Below are positions 54,906 to 63,058 of a DNA stretch of 64,000 nucleotides, in pieces (the first letter of the stretch is position 1; every line of letters begins with the position of its first letter). This DNA comes from Kordia aestuariivivens (GTDB lineage: Bacteria > Bacteroidota > Bacteroidia > Flavobacteriales > Flavobacteriaceae). The notes beneath the pieces were generated by a model. The model searched no databases and was not told where the DNA came from. It was given only the letters and a program-made list of their open reading frames with translations. The stretch spans positions 50,556 to 114,555 of the forward strand of contig NZ_JACGWS010000017.1 of NCBI RefSeq assembly GCF_014397005.1. Reading direction: 5' to 3'. The translations under genes were made by a program, and so were the position numbers.

Positions 54906-55307
54906 ATGAACGCAGCAATACAAACCCGCATTGAAAACTCAGAAACTCGCATTTTTAAAGCGGTGTTTCCCAATACAACAAATCATTACGACACCTTGTT
55001 TGGTGGCACAGCTTTACAACTCATGGACGAAGCATCGTTTATTTGTGCTACCCGATTTAGCCGAAAGAAAGTTGTCACCGTTTCCACAGATAAAATTGAC
55101 TTCACAGAACCTATTCCGCAAGGAACTTTAATTGAATTGGTAGCACGTGTTATAAAAGTTGGAAATACCAGTTGTGTGGTAGAAGTAACCATTTTTAGAG
55201 AAAGAATGTATGAAGAAGGACGAAAAAAAGCCGTCACAGGATTTTTTACTTTTGTTGCTATTGACGACCATAAGAATCCTGTAAAAATAATAGACTCAAT
55301 TAGTTAA
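54906..55307 (+). CDS. Acyl-CoA thioesterase (hotdog fold, YciA type)
   Basis: The 133-residue protein has the type II acyl-CoA thioesterase signature: FPNTTNHYDTLFGGTALQLMDEASFICA, with the Asp of LMDEA as the likely catalytic residue, then KIDFTEPIPQGTLIEL. It hydrolyses acyl-CoA esters. It precedes the tRNA-Ser gene on the same strand. Confidence 0.9.
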   Translation: MNAAIQTRIENSETRIFKAVFPNTTNHYDTLFGGTALQLMDEASFICATRFSRKKVVTVSTDKIDFTEPIPQGTLIELVARVIKVGNTSCVVEVTIFRERMYEEGRKKAVTGFFTFVAIDDHKNPVKIIDSIS

Positions 55308-55405
55308 AGCATTATTTCATTACCAAGCACAATCGTTTGTGTAGATGAAACTAAAAAAGTATCAAAAAAACCTTATAATTTGTTTCTAGAATTAAAAAAG
55401 GTTTC

Positions 55406-55413
55406 TATATTTG
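55406..55413 (+). promoter_or_regulatory. -7 promoter box (TATATTTG) of tRNA-Ser
   Basis: A full TAnnTTTG match 36 bp before the mature tRNA 5' end. Confidence 0.65.
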
Positions 55414-55449
55414 CATCCGCATTCAGGGAATACCTGATGAGACACTCAA

Positions 55450-55534
55450 GGAGAAATGGCAGAGTGGTCGAATGCACTAGTCTTGAAAACTAGCGACTGT
55501 CACAGGTCCGGGGGTTCGAATCCCTCTTTCTCCG
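55450..55534 (+). tRNA. tRNA-Ser (UGA anticodon)
   Basis: The acceptor stem GGAGAAA / TTTCTCC, a T arm with GGTTCGAATCC and a seven-base anticodon loop CTTGAAA with anticodon TGA are all visible, along with the long variable arm typical of tRNA-Ser. The discriminator is G and no CCA is encoded. It marks the left edge of an accessory stretch. Confidence 0.95.
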
Positions 55535-55536
55535 CT

Positions 55537-55577
55537 AAAACCCTTGTAAGTCATTGATTTACAGGGGTTTATTTTTT
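55537..55577 (+). terminator. Terminator of tRNA-Ser
   Basis: AAACCCTTGTAAGTCA pairs with TGATTTACAGGGGTTT over most of its length and is followed by six T residues. Two GGTGTAA words follow at 55580 and 55592. Confidence 0.8.
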
Positions 55578-55671
55578 AGGGTGTAAAAAAAGGTGTAAGT
55601 ATACACGTTTTTATTTCCACTTTTTTGCTTTGTACACCTCATTATTGTTATCGTATAAGTATTGCTATTTT

Positions 55672-55911
55672 TTAAGCTAAATTTTCAATCAGAAATTCTA
55701 AAGATTTGATTTGATAATCTTCTTTTTGATAGTCATTCGTTTTACTGAACTTTCTCAATAGGTCATAAAGCTCATTTGTGAGAATGAAAAAGTATAATCC
55801 GTTTTTGATGTTTTTTTCAATTTCAAAATCACGTTTGTACTTTTCCAGTTCGGACTTTTTTTGCTTCAATTCTTTTAGTAAAACTTTGTTTACTTCTTTT
55901 TGATTTGTCAT
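55672..55911 (-). CDS. Small coiled-coil hypothetical protein
   Basis: This 79-residue Lys/Glu-rich protein has an N-terminal stretch likely to form a coiled coil (about 5-36) and a helical rest (NGLYFFILTNELYDLLRKF). No family is recognised. It is the first gene after tRNA-Ser and is divergent from an HTH gene, a layout common in mobile or accessory segments. Confidence 0.6.
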   Translation of the reverse strand: MTNQKEVNKVLLKELKQKKSELEKYKRDFEIEKNIKNGLYFFILTNELYDLLRKFSKTNDYQKEDYQIKSLEFLIENLA

Positions 55912-56042
55912 ATACGATAATTTAATGTTACATAATTAAAACAAATATAACATCATGATGTTATATAAAAAAAATATGAATTAACATTTATATACTACTA
56001 TTTGAATTTTATGTAGCTTTGAAATGCTAAATAGTAGATTTT

Positions 56043-56336
56043 ATGTTAAGAATTAAAGAAATTGCAAAAAGTAAGAATATAAGCTTGGAACAATTAGCAG
56101 CTACTCTAAAGATTAATAGAGTAACATTGAGTAGAAATATAAACGGAAACCCAACCGTTGAAACCTTATCGAAAATAGCCAACGTGCTTGACGTTGAAAT
56201 TAGCGAATTGTTTAGTTCTGCAAAAGATAATACAAAGCTTCACGGCTTTGTTGAATATCAAAATGAAGTGTATCGTATTAACTCAAAAAAGGATTTGGAA
56301 AACTTGCTTGATGTTGTGAATACATCAACAGAATAA
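56043..56336 (+). CDS. XRE-family HTH regulator
   Basis: The 97-residue protein has a helix-turn-helix of the Cro/CI type at about 4-58 (LEQLAATLKINRVTLSRNINGNPTVETLSKIANVLDV split). A short C-terminal part (LHGFVEYQNEVYRINSKKDLENLL) follows that is often seen in small Bacteroidota regulators. Its targets are unknown; the divergent small coiled-coil gene is a candidate. Confidence 0.85.
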   Translation: MLRIKEIAKSKNISLEQLAATLKINRVTLSRNINGNPTVETLSKIANVLDVEISELFSSAKDNTKLHGFVEYQNEVYRINSKKDLENLLDVVNTSTE

Positions 56337-56440
56337 TACTTAACTAACGCATATTACTTTTTAACTATATAGTGCAAATGTGGAATTCCGTAAAAACATG
56401 TCATAGAATATATTTAGTATTGTTGTTCAAATAATAAATT

Positions 56441-56716
56441 ATGGAAAACAAAAATACAAGTACTATATGGTATGTAATCGGAGTTATTTTAATAGCTATC
56501 TCTTTATACTTTTTTGTAGATTCTTATGGGTATACACTTAAAGAAAGTAAGGACTTTTTAAACAATGTAAGTTATGAGGGAATGAATAAGAAATTTGTAG
56601 AAGGGGATGCTTATAATTACATAATCGCAGGAACATACTCCACAACAATGATGCTTAGGTCTGTGGTTTTTGCTATAATTGGATGCACTTTTTTATTATT
56701 ATCTAAAACTAAATAA
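56441..56716 (+). CDS. Two-helix membrane protein of unknown function
   Basis: The 91-residue protein has hydrophobic segments at about 8-27 and 66-88 with a polar loop between. No family is recognised. The next gene begins 2 bp after its stop, so they are probably cotranscribed. Confidence 0.65.
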   Translation: MENKNTSTIWYVIGVILIAISLYFFVDSYGYTLKESKDFLNNVSYEGMNKKFVEGDAYNYIIAGTYSTTMMLRSVVFAIIGCTFLLLSKTK

Positions 56717-56718
56717 CT

Positions 56719-57504
56719 ATGAAAAAAAATACATTCTTAATATTGTTGCTATTGCTGACTTTTTCATGCAATTCAGATGATAAAAAAAATATTGAAAAAA
56801 TACATAATTTAATAAGTCAAAACAAAATTGATTCTGCCCTTATTGTTATTAAGGCTGAGAAAAAAATTAAACATGATGCTGTTTTATCAAAATTTGTGAA
56901 AGATAAACGTAAAGATATTAATGAGTTGATAAGGTTGAAACATAAAGCTGCTAAGTCATACGAAAATATAGAGAATTCAATAATAAAATCAAGGTCGATA
57001 GAATTCGTAAAAGAAATAATGACCAGTTTATCTGATTCTGATTTTAAAAAACTAAAAAAAGGAGATTTAAAAACTATATTTTTAAAACCACAAAAATTGA
57101 ATGATAACTTTATTGGTTTAATGAGTTCAGAAGCTCATAATAGAGATTCTTTTGTAAAAGAAATAGCAGAAGAAGCAAGCAAAAAAGAAGCTTTTTTAGA
57201 GAGTCGTAGAAAATTTTTAGAGGATTCTCGTAAAGAGGAAATTCAAAAAAACACCAGAAAAGACAATGTGGAAAAACAGTTTAACAAGCGAGATGGTTCT
57301 CATATAAAACTCACTAAATTCATAAAAGAAAATATGCACGACCCTAGTAGTTATGAACATATAGAAACTAAATATAAAGACAATAAAAATTATATATTTG
57401 TAACAACAAAATACAGGGGTAAAAATGCTTTTGGAGCAAAAGTGATAACTACTACTTCTATAAATACAGATATAGATGGGAATATTATTAAAGTATTAAA
57501 ATAA
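56719..57504 (+). CDS. Putative lipoprotein with long helical region
   Basis: The 261-residue protein has a lipoprotein signal (LLTFSCNSDD, Cys at 17), a long Lys/Glu-rich helical part (20-195) and a compact C-terminal beta part (HIKLTKFIKENMHDPSSYEH ... YIFVTTKYRGKNAFGAKV). The latter looks like a small domain found at the end of other Bacteroidota lipoproteins. It follows the small membrane gene by 2 bp. Function unknown. Confidence 0.7.
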   Translation: MKKNTFLILLLLLTFSCNSDDKKNIEKIHNLISQNKIDSALIVIKAEKKIKHDAVLSKFVKDKRKDINELIRLKHKAAKSYENIENSIIKSRSIEFVKEIMTSLSDSDFKKLKKGDLKTIFLKPQKLNDNFIGLMSSEAHNRDSFVKEIAEEASKKEAFLESRRKFLEDSRKEEIQKNTRKDNVEKQFNKRDGSHIKLTKFIKENMHDPSSYEHIETKYKDNKNYIFVTTKYRGKNAFGAKVITTTSINTDIDGNIIKVLK

Positions 57505-57515
57505 ACAACACACCG

Positions 57516-57545
57516 AAGACCACCTTTCGACGGTCTTTTTTTTAT
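57516..57545 (+). terminator. Terminator
   Basis: The short stem AAGACC / GGTCTT followed by nine or more T residues ends the membrane protein-lipoprotein pair. Confidence 0.65.
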
Positions 57546-57590
57546 TGACAGGCTAAAATGCATTGATTAAAAAATTAAAATTCGATTATT

Positions 57591-57776
57591 TTATTGCAAT
57601 TCCGTATCTATAAATTCCTTTAATAAATATTTTAAATCAATAGGCATTGAATAGCCTGTTAAGCATTCGCCTGTGTCGGTGTTTATCCAATCGGTTGCGC
57701 TTGGTGCAAACTCCCATAGTTTATAATCTTCAACCAGTCTTATATTGGCTTCGTTTGGCATCGGTAAGCTCTCCAA
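57591..57776 (-). CDS. Hypothetical 61-residue protein, possibly a gene fragment
   Basis: This small open frame (start MESLPMPNEANIRLVEDYKL) has no recognised domain. It overlaps the end of the rep-like fragment upstream in another frame by 37 bp, so it may be an independent small gene or the remains of a frame-shifted one. Confidence 0.4.
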   Translation of the reverse strand: MESLPMPNEANIRLVEDYKLWEFAPSATDWINTDTGECLTGYSMPIDLKYLLKEFIDTELQ

Positions 57777-57955
57777 TAAGATTGCACACGTTCTAAGTGT
57801 CTTTTTTCTTTTGCTACATCAATAAGGCTCAAAATCATTGCGCGTGAAATGGTTTTTCGTTTGGCTCTATTATGTAGTGATTCATTGCCTATCATTTCCG
57901 TGCCGTTGCCCGCTATTGTTAGAGGATGAGGTGTTTCGCCCTTATTGGCTGTCAC
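57740..57955 (-). pseudogene. Truncated replication-protein-like fragment
   Basis: The 71-residue product contains NRAKRKTISRAMILSLIDVA ... VQSYWRAYRCQ. From memory this resembles the N-terminal part of Bacteroidota plasmid or mobile-element replication proteins, which continue with a Cys-rich segment (KYCKNRFCTLC type). Here the reading frame ends soon after RCQ, so the rest is lost. If correct, this marks a decayed mobile element beside the tRNA gene. Confidence 0.4.
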
Positions 57956-57977
57956 GCTTTGTGCTAATGTATAAAAC

Positions 57978-58679
57978 TCAATACTTAGCTCTCATCTTCA
58001 CTGTTTGATTGTACAACTTTGCCAGTTCATAAATTTCATTGACAATTTCCTGATACGTTGCTGTTTCTCCTAAAATCATATAAGCTTTTAAACGTGAAAC
58101 CAAGGCGCGATACATAGCAGCACCATCGGTACGCAATGAATAAAAACTTACTATCGGATTCTCCGCTACCTCCTTGATTCTTGCCAAATATCGATCGTTA
58201 AAAGTACTATTGACTGTTTTCAGTTCGGAAATCCATGTTGCAATTGGCACCAAGTTTAAGGCAGCACTAAGCGTAACTTCGGTTTCCCATTCAGCAAGCA
58301 TGCTATCAATCACAGCGGTTTCTGATTGGTAATTCATGCGTGGAATATTAGTGCCATAACTATGGAGGTTGTGCAGTAACTTTTTAGCGGCATTCTTTAT
58401 CACAACATCGGAATGATAAGTACATCCTTCCAGGATAAGCTTCGCTCCTCTCAACACATTGCCCCTTTTGGTATCTAAATCCAATAACTCTTGGGTTATT
58501 TCATTCCGTTGATCTTGCTCAAAAACGGTTTCCATTTGATGTGTGATACTTGCCAACACATTCAGTTGTGTCGTTAACTGTAAAGTCGCAACATCATATC
58601 TATTGACCAATTCTAATACATCTTTCATGTATTGTAAAAATTCGCTATTTCGGTAGCGTCCTAACATAGGTTCTTTCAT
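57978..58679 (-). CDS. All-helical hypothetical protein (DUF6261-like)
   Basis: The 233-residue protein is predicted to be almost wholly helical, with no signal peptide or membrane segment. It starts LGRYRNSEFLQYMKDVLELV and has the paired helices NLVPIATWISELKTVNSTFNDRY. I recall it as a Bacteroidota family (probably DUF6261) that is multi-copy in some genomes and often in accessory regions. Function unknown. Confidence 0.65.
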   Translation of the reverse strand: MKEPMLGRYRNSEFLQYMKDVLELVNRYDVATLQLTTQLNVLASITHQMETVFEQDQRNEITQELLDLDTKRGNVLRGAKLILEGCTYHSDVVIKNAAKKLLHNLHSYGTNIPRMNYQSETAVIDSMLAEWETEVTLSAALNLVPIATWISELKTVNSTFNDRYLARIKEVAENPIVSFYSLRTDGAAMYRALVSRLKAYMILGETATYQEIVNEIYELAKLYNQTVKMRAKY

Positions 58680-58757
58680 ACCAACCCCTTTTTAACATAT
58701 TCGTATTATTTTACTATTTTTAACCAGTTTTATTAAAATATTCTTAATAAAACTAAA

Positions 58758-58966
58758 GACGGATTAAATTTACACTACTGCAAATAGCTTCCGTCTTTAG
58801 ACGGATCGTATTTACAATCACATAAATGACTTCCATTTTCAAATGGATCATACTTACATCTGTGTAAATGCTTCCATCTTTAAACGGATCAAATTTACAG
58901 CTATGTAAATAGCTTCCATCTTCAAATGGATTATACTTACAGTTATGCAAATGACTTCCATTAACA
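58758..58966 (-). repeat. Five degenerate 42-bp tandem repeats (coding remnant)
   Basis: Units start at 58758, 58800, 58842, 58883 and 58925. Four are 42 bp and the third is 41 bp. Each carries a (G/A)A(C/T)GGAT...TTTAC...AAAT...CTTCC pattern. On the minus strand 42 bp encodes a 14-residue unit of the form CK(Y/F)(N/D)PFxDGSYLHx. The one-base loss in unit 3 shifts the frame, and a stop follows in the first unit, so the array is no longer a continuous gene. Confidence 0.75.
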
Positions 58967-59092
58967 ATCAGAAACTATTTGTTCCGCTATTTAGTACTAT
59001 GAAATTCTAAAATTTTAAGGGAAATTCCAAGTATAAATGTATAAGCGTGAAATATTTTGTGTAAGCGTTGTGTTTTTGGAAATTCGGTTGGC

Positions 59093-59147
59093 GAAAATAC
59101 TTTTACATTTTACATTTAGCGCTTTACATTTGATATTTATAATTTCT
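59093..59147. repeat. TTTACATTT-type dispersed repeat, copy 2
   Basis: It shares the ordered words GAAAATACTTTTA, ATTTTACATTTAGC and ATTTATAATTTCT with 51407-51454, with a small insertion in the middle. Confidence 0.6.
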
Positions 59148-59160
59148 TGGATGTTTGGGC

Positions 59161-59189
59161 TTCGAGTGCCTGAGTCTGAGGTTCTCGAA
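59161..59189. repeat. REP-like hairpin
   Basis: TTCGAG-TG-CCT ... AGG-TT-CTCGAA forms an imperfect stem. Part of it (TGAGGTTCTCGAAA) recurs at 63101-63114 in another intergenic hairpin. I have seen similar hairpins repeated in flavobacterial genomes. Confidence 0.55.
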
Positions 59190-59370
59190 AACTCAGTTGC
59201 AAGCCCTCGGTATTCAGTATTGGAGTCTGAGCCGAGCCGAAGACTCCGTGTTCACAAAACCAAATATAACAGCCTGTTACCCAACTTCTACATCCTAATG
59301 AGTACGGTTTTTCCATAGAATATTAAACACAGCTTTTCATACATTGGTTCACTAATTAAAACTTCACATT

Positions 59371-59517
59371 ATGAGAAATAAGAATATGAAAAGCTTAGCG
59401 CTTCGTAAAAAAGTTATTAGCAACATAAATCCTGTTAGATTAAAAGGTGGAAGAGCATTACCTACAACTCTACAATCTACGGTAGTATTTACTGGATGTG
59501 TTTGTGAAAAAAGTTAA
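59371..59517 (+). CDS. GG-leader precursor peptide 9 (short core)
   Basis: This 48-residue peptide (MRNKNMKSLALRKKVISNIN ...) has a GG at 26-27 and a 21-residue core with two Cys four residues from the end (TGCVCEKS). The leader fits the same family as the other peptides. The core is the shortest in the window. It precedes the histidine kinase gene by 190 bp, with a terminator between. Confidence 0.7.
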   Translation: MRNKNMKSLALRKKVISNINPVRLKGGRALPTTLQSTVVFTGCVCEKS

Positions 59518-59541
59518 GTATCAAACCATGTTATAGTAATG

Positions 59542-59570
59542 AAAGTGAACTTCGGTTCGCTTTTTTTTAT
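59542..59570 (+). terminator. Rho-independent terminator
   Basis: A short GTGAAC / GTTCGC stem around a TTCG loop is followed by eight T residues after peptide 9. Confidence 0.8.
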
Positions 59571-59709
59571 ACCTATTTTTCTTATTCTGAATCATGTAAA
59601 TAGCTACTAAATCACTTCTCAAACCCAACTTCACACAATTATTTTAAAAATCCAATGCAAATCAAATGTTTTTACCTATTTTTAAAAAGCCGAATTTATC
59701 AATCAATAC

Positions 59710-61905
59710 ATGTCTAACAATCCTCTAAATCATATACTTGAAAAATCAAGCCTCTATATGATTGTATTAAATACGAAAGGTATCATTGCCCAGCTCAACA
59801 AACGCTTTGATAATTCCTTTCAATCTGATACTCTGTATATTGGCAAACCATTACAGAACTTTGTATTGGATAAATATGAAGCTATACTCAAAGAAATCAT
59901 TAACAAAGTAGCTTCGGGTGAAACCATCTTAAAACAACATTTAAAATTTCCCACAAACACTTCAAAAGGCATCTTAACCTTACGGCTCGATTTTTATTTA
60001 GAAGACACACACATTTATGCCGTTGGAACTGATGTTACACAAGACGATAAGGAACGTCAAGCGCTAGAAGCCATTTCAGCATTGGGAAAAATAGCCGCTT
60101 GGTATTACAATCCGATCACGGAAGAACTCTTCTGGTCGCGTGAATGTTATAAAATGCATGGCATTGATCCTAATGATACCGATAGAGATGAAAAAGGATT
60201 CTACAATTATGCAGAAGAAATTCAAGAACGCGCCAAAAAATACTTATACGAATTACTCGAAACCAAACAACGGTACGACTATATAGAAACCGTGACAAAG
60301 CAAGGTGCTAAAACATACTTGCGTATTGCTGCCGAACCTGTATTACATAACAATAAAATCATATTTGTCAACGGAACGGTTGCCGATGTTACGGAACGAC
60401 AAGAATATATAGAACAACTAAAAGAGAGTGAAGAAACAAAGCGTTTGGCATTAAAAGGAATTCGTTCCGGATTGTTTGATCATATGATTGAAACTAATAT
60501 GGTGTATTACAGTCCGTCGTTTCGAAGAATGTTAGGATTGCCCCTAAAAGAAGAGTTTCTTCCAGAAGAAGAATTTCGAAAAATGATTCATCCAGAAGAT
60601 GTTGAAGCGGCATTGACGCGTCATTTAGAAAATCTTGAAAAAGAAGACGCATACTATTTTAACTATTACAGATTGCGCCATTTAGATGGAGAATACCTTC
60701 ATTATGAGGTTTATGGTTACTGCAAAAAAGATGCAAACGGACATACAACACGAATGATTGGTAATTTAATCAACGTAAACGAACGCAAAAAAAGCGAACA
60801 AACCGTGCTTAGAAATCAACGTCACTTGCAAGCCATTATTAACAATGGATTTGTCTATACGTTTTTGCTTGACGCGAATGGAAACATATTAATGACCGAT
60901 GAAGCTTCTGCTAAAATCATCGTAAAAGATTTTAATATAAATCCAAACAAAGTGTCAGTCCGTTTTATGGATATATTGCCGCTCAACTTTAAAAACACTT
61001 ATGCCGATTCGTTCAATGAAGCACTCAAAGGACACATTTCTCGCAAAGAAGTTGAACGTGTAACGAGCCAAGGACATTCGCAATGGCTGGAAGTAAAATA
61101 TACACCTATTACAGATGATACTGGAAGTGTGACGGCTGTATTAATCAGTTCTTTGGATATTACAGAGCAAAAAATGGCAGAAATTGCGATCAAAGAAGCA
61201 CACTTAAAAGAACAAGAACTCAATAGCTTTAAAACAAATATTCTAGCAAACTTTAGTCATGAAATAAGAACACCTTTAAATGGAATTATGGCAATTAGCC
61301 AATTACTTATTACAGAAGAAGATGCGGAAGAACGCAATAAGCTGTTAGCGTATTTAGATGAAAGCAAAGACCGCTTGCTAGAAACCGTTACGAATTTATC
61401 CAACTTTAGCGAAATAGAAGCGATTAAAACGAATTTAAATCTCACAAAATGTGATCTCAACTTTACAGTAGAAAGTTCGTTCCGAGAATACGATCATTTA
61501 GCAGAAGTAAAAGCATTAGACTATAAATTAATCCTAGATAAAAGCTCACCAAAAGTAGCCATAGACGAACAACTATTTAGAACAGCTTTCAACAATATCG
61601 TTCACAATGCGATCAAATACACACAAGAAGGTACCATTACGGTTTCTATTGCTACAGATGAAACACGTACAAATGCACTCATCTCTGTAAAAGATACAGG
61701 TATTGGAATGGAAGCTGCAAATCTCACAAAAATCTTTGATCCGTTTGTACAAGAAAGTATTGGCATGAGCCGAAAATATGAAGGTACTGGTATTGGACTT
61801 AGCTTGTCCAAGCGTTACATTGAAATTTTAAATGGTAGCATTGAGGTCAACAGTGAGCTAGCCAAAGGATCAGAATTCATTATAAAACTTCCCCTTTACT
61901 CGTGA
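59710..61905 (+). CDS. Multi-PAS sensor histidine kinase
   Basis: The 731-residue protein has no signal peptide or membrane helix. It shows about four PAS domains (roughly 10-120, 130-235, 240-365, 375-495), then a HisKA domain with H517 in ILANFSHEIRTPLNGIM, and an HATPase domain (NNIVHNAIKYTQEG, KDTGIGM, YEGTGIGLSLSKRY). It should be a soluble sensor that phosphorylates the response regulator whose GTG start overlaps its stop. The ligand is unknown. Leader peptides lie on both sides of the pair, which raises the possibility of a link. Confidence 0.9.
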   Translation: MSNNPLNHILEKSSLYMIVLNTKGIIAQLNKRFDNSFQSDTLYIGKPLQNFVLDKYEAILKEIINKVASGETILKQHLKFPTNTSKGILTLRLDFYLEDTHIYAVGTDVTQDDKERQALEAISALGKIAAWYYNPITEELFWSRECYKMHGIDPNDTDRDEKGFYNYAEEIQERAKKYLYELLETKQRYDYIETVTKQGAKTYLRIAAEPVLHNNKIIFVNGTVADVTERQEYIEQLKESEETKRLALKGIRSGLFDHMIETNMVYYSPSFRRMLGLPLKEEFLPEEEFRKMIHPEDVEAALTRHLENLEKEDAYYFNYYRLRHLDGEYLHYEVYGYCKKDANGHTTRMIGNLINVNERKKSEQTVLRNQRHLQAIINNGFVYTFLLDANGNILMTDEASAKIIVKDFNINPNKVSVRFMDILPLNFKNTYADSFNEALKGHISRKEVERVTSQGHSQWLEVKYTPITDDTGSVTAVLISSLDITEQKMAEIAIKEAHLKEQELNSFKTNILANFSHEIRTPLNGIMAISQLLITEEDAEERNKLLAYLDESKDRLLETVTNLSNFSEIEAIKTNLNLTKCDLNFTVESSFREYDHLAEVKALDYKLILDKSSPKVAIDEQLFRTAFNNIVHNAIKYTQEGTITVSIATDETRTNALISVKDTGIGMEAANLTKIFDPFVQESIGMSRKYEGTGIGLSLSKRYIEILNGSIEVNSELAKGSEFIIKLPLYS

Positions 61906-62267
61906 ATATTCTGTACGTAGAAGATAACAAAATCAACGCGATGGTAATGGACAAGATGCTTTCCAAAGAAAATTCGCAAGTAACCATTGCTAAAAACGGT
62001 TTGGAAGCCTTAGAAATTGTCAAAAAAGAAATCCCCGATTTGATATTGCTAGATATCAATCTTGGTAAAAACCAAATGGACGGTTGCGAAGTCCTCAAAA
62101 AACTTCAAGACCTAGAAATTGCAAAAAGCACACCTGTATTTGCAGTAACTGCGTACGCAATGCCCAACGATGAACATCGTTTCAAAAACATAGGGTTTGA
62201 TCAATACTTTTCAAAACCTGTAAACTTCACTAAATTACTCACAGAAATCAAAAAATTGAAAATTTAA
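61902..62267 (+). CDS. Single-domain response regulator
   Basis: The start is GTG at 61902, overlapping the kinase stop (GTGA), so translation is coupled. The 121-residue receiver domain has D51 (PDLILLDINLG) as the phospho-acceptor, a DN pair near the start (YVEDNKIN) and the conserved Lys in YFSKPVNF. There is no output domain, so it may act by protein contact or in a phosphorelay. Confidence 0.9.
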   Translation: MNILYVEDNKINAMVMDKMLSKENSQVTIAKNGLEALEIVKKEIPDLILLDINLGKNQMDGCEVLKKLQDLEIAKSTPVFAVTAYAMPNDEHRFKNIGFDQYFSKPVNFTKLLTEIKKLKI

Positions 62268-62307
62268 CACACATAATGCACTCATTTACAAGTGCAATAG
62301 TGTTTTT

Positions 62308-62322
62308 TACGGTAAAACCGTA
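62308..62322. promoter_or_regulatory. TACGGT-N3-ACCGTA palindrome
   Basis: A perfect 6-bp inverted repeat about 180 bp before peptide 10. It could be a weak terminator stem or a regulator site. Related dyads lie at 3682 and 35239. Confidence 0.3.
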
Positions 62323-62499
62323 CTCAATTTCGAATGGTTCTTTCTAATTTCAACTTTTAAATGTATACCTACTATAAAAAAGCTATTTCTACACTTAAAT
62401 ATGTTGAAATGTAAAGAGGTACACAAAGCACTGACTGTACGAAGTACATAAGTTGTTAATCACAAACCATATTTAGTATTAACTTATAAATCACATATC

Positions 62500-62724
62500 A
62501 TGAAAAAAAAGAATCTAAAAAATTTAAGCATCAATAAATCAAAGATTTCAAACTTAAACAAAGAAGACATTGTCGCTGGTTTAGCTATCTTAACGTACTA
62601 CTACCAACAATGTGGTACTGGACCGCAAACAATAGCGTGTACAGGAGGAGTACTGTGTACATATAATTCTGTACAACGTTGTAAAACAAACGAAGTAGAT
62701 TACGCTACGCGTCCAATCTGCTAA
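62500..62724 (+). CDS. Leader peptide 10 (AG-type cleavage site)
   Basis: This 74-residue peptide has leader MKKKNLKNLSINKSKISNL then KEDIVAG, ending in AG rather than GG at residue 27. The 47-residue core has five Cys and several Tyr/Gln (YYYQQCGTGPQ, CTGGVLC, QRC). A terminator follows. It is next to peptide 11 but not in the same transcript. Confidence 0.75.
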   Translation: MKKKNLKNLSINKSKISNLNKEDIVAGLAILTYYYQQCGTGPQTIACTGGVLCTYNSVQRCKTNEVDYATRPIC

Positions 62725-62750
62725 GAAGACATCCATAAAATTTACCAGAT

Positions 62751-62787
62751 AAAAGAGCGAACTATAAAAAGTTCGCTCTTTTTTTAT
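62751..62787 (+). terminator. Rho-independent terminator
   Basis: AAAAGAGCGAAC / GTTCGCTCTTTT followed by T residues ends the peptide 10 transcript. Confidence 0.9.
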
Positions 62788-62884
62788 GCCAATATCTCTG
62801 AATGTATAAATAAAGATCCTTATTTGGGTGAAATCTGAAAAGTGTTTGATATCTTTAGAATTCATCATAAAAACGAATAAGATT

Positions 62885-63058
62885 ATGAAAACAAAACAAT
62901 TAAAAACATTGAAACTTCAAAAATGCGCAATTGCAAACCTTACTGTACAAAAATTAGCTGGTGGTGCTTTTGTCACAAAAGATGTAGCTGTACACACGTG
63001 CCATGGAGAAACTTGTGGCATCTGTGATGAAACAGAAAGGCATTGTACTGACAATTAA
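62885..63058 (+). CDS. GG-leader Cys-rich precursor peptide 11
   Basis: The ATG at 62885 is chosen because it begins the leader MKTKQLKTLKLQKCAIANL, ending KLAGG at residue 27; an upstream in-frame start adds 19 unrelated residues. The 30-residue core holds four Cys in THVC-like spacing (HTCHGETCGICDETERHC). The leader itself carries a Cys, unlike the others. Confidence 0.75.
   Translation: MKTKQLKTLKLQKCAIANLTVQKLAGGAFVTKDVAVHTCHGETCGICDETERHCTDN

Larger units (their letters stand above)
58967..59370. other. 404-bp intergenic region
   Basis: It holds the dispersed repeat copy at 59093-59147, a REP-like hairpin at 59161-59189, a GGAGTCT ... AGACTCC inverted repeat near 59223-59250, and the upstream region of peptide 9. 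I see no gene. Confidence 0.7.

Noticed and set aside
58753..58950. 65-codon frame in the 42-bp repeat array taken as an intact gene
   Set aside because: The peptide periodicity breaks at a one-base deletion, so this is a remnant rather than a working gene.
58758..58966. CRISPR array
   Set aside because: The units are directly adjacent without unique spacers, are degenerate, and fit a coding repeat.
59037..59318. 93-codon frame before peptide 9
   Set aside because: It runs across a dispersed repeat and a REP-like hairpin and shows no coding pattern.
55450..59370. Complete integrated element with attachment-site repeats
   Set aside because: No integrase gene and no second copy of the tRNA 3' end are present in the window, so only a remnant can be claimed.
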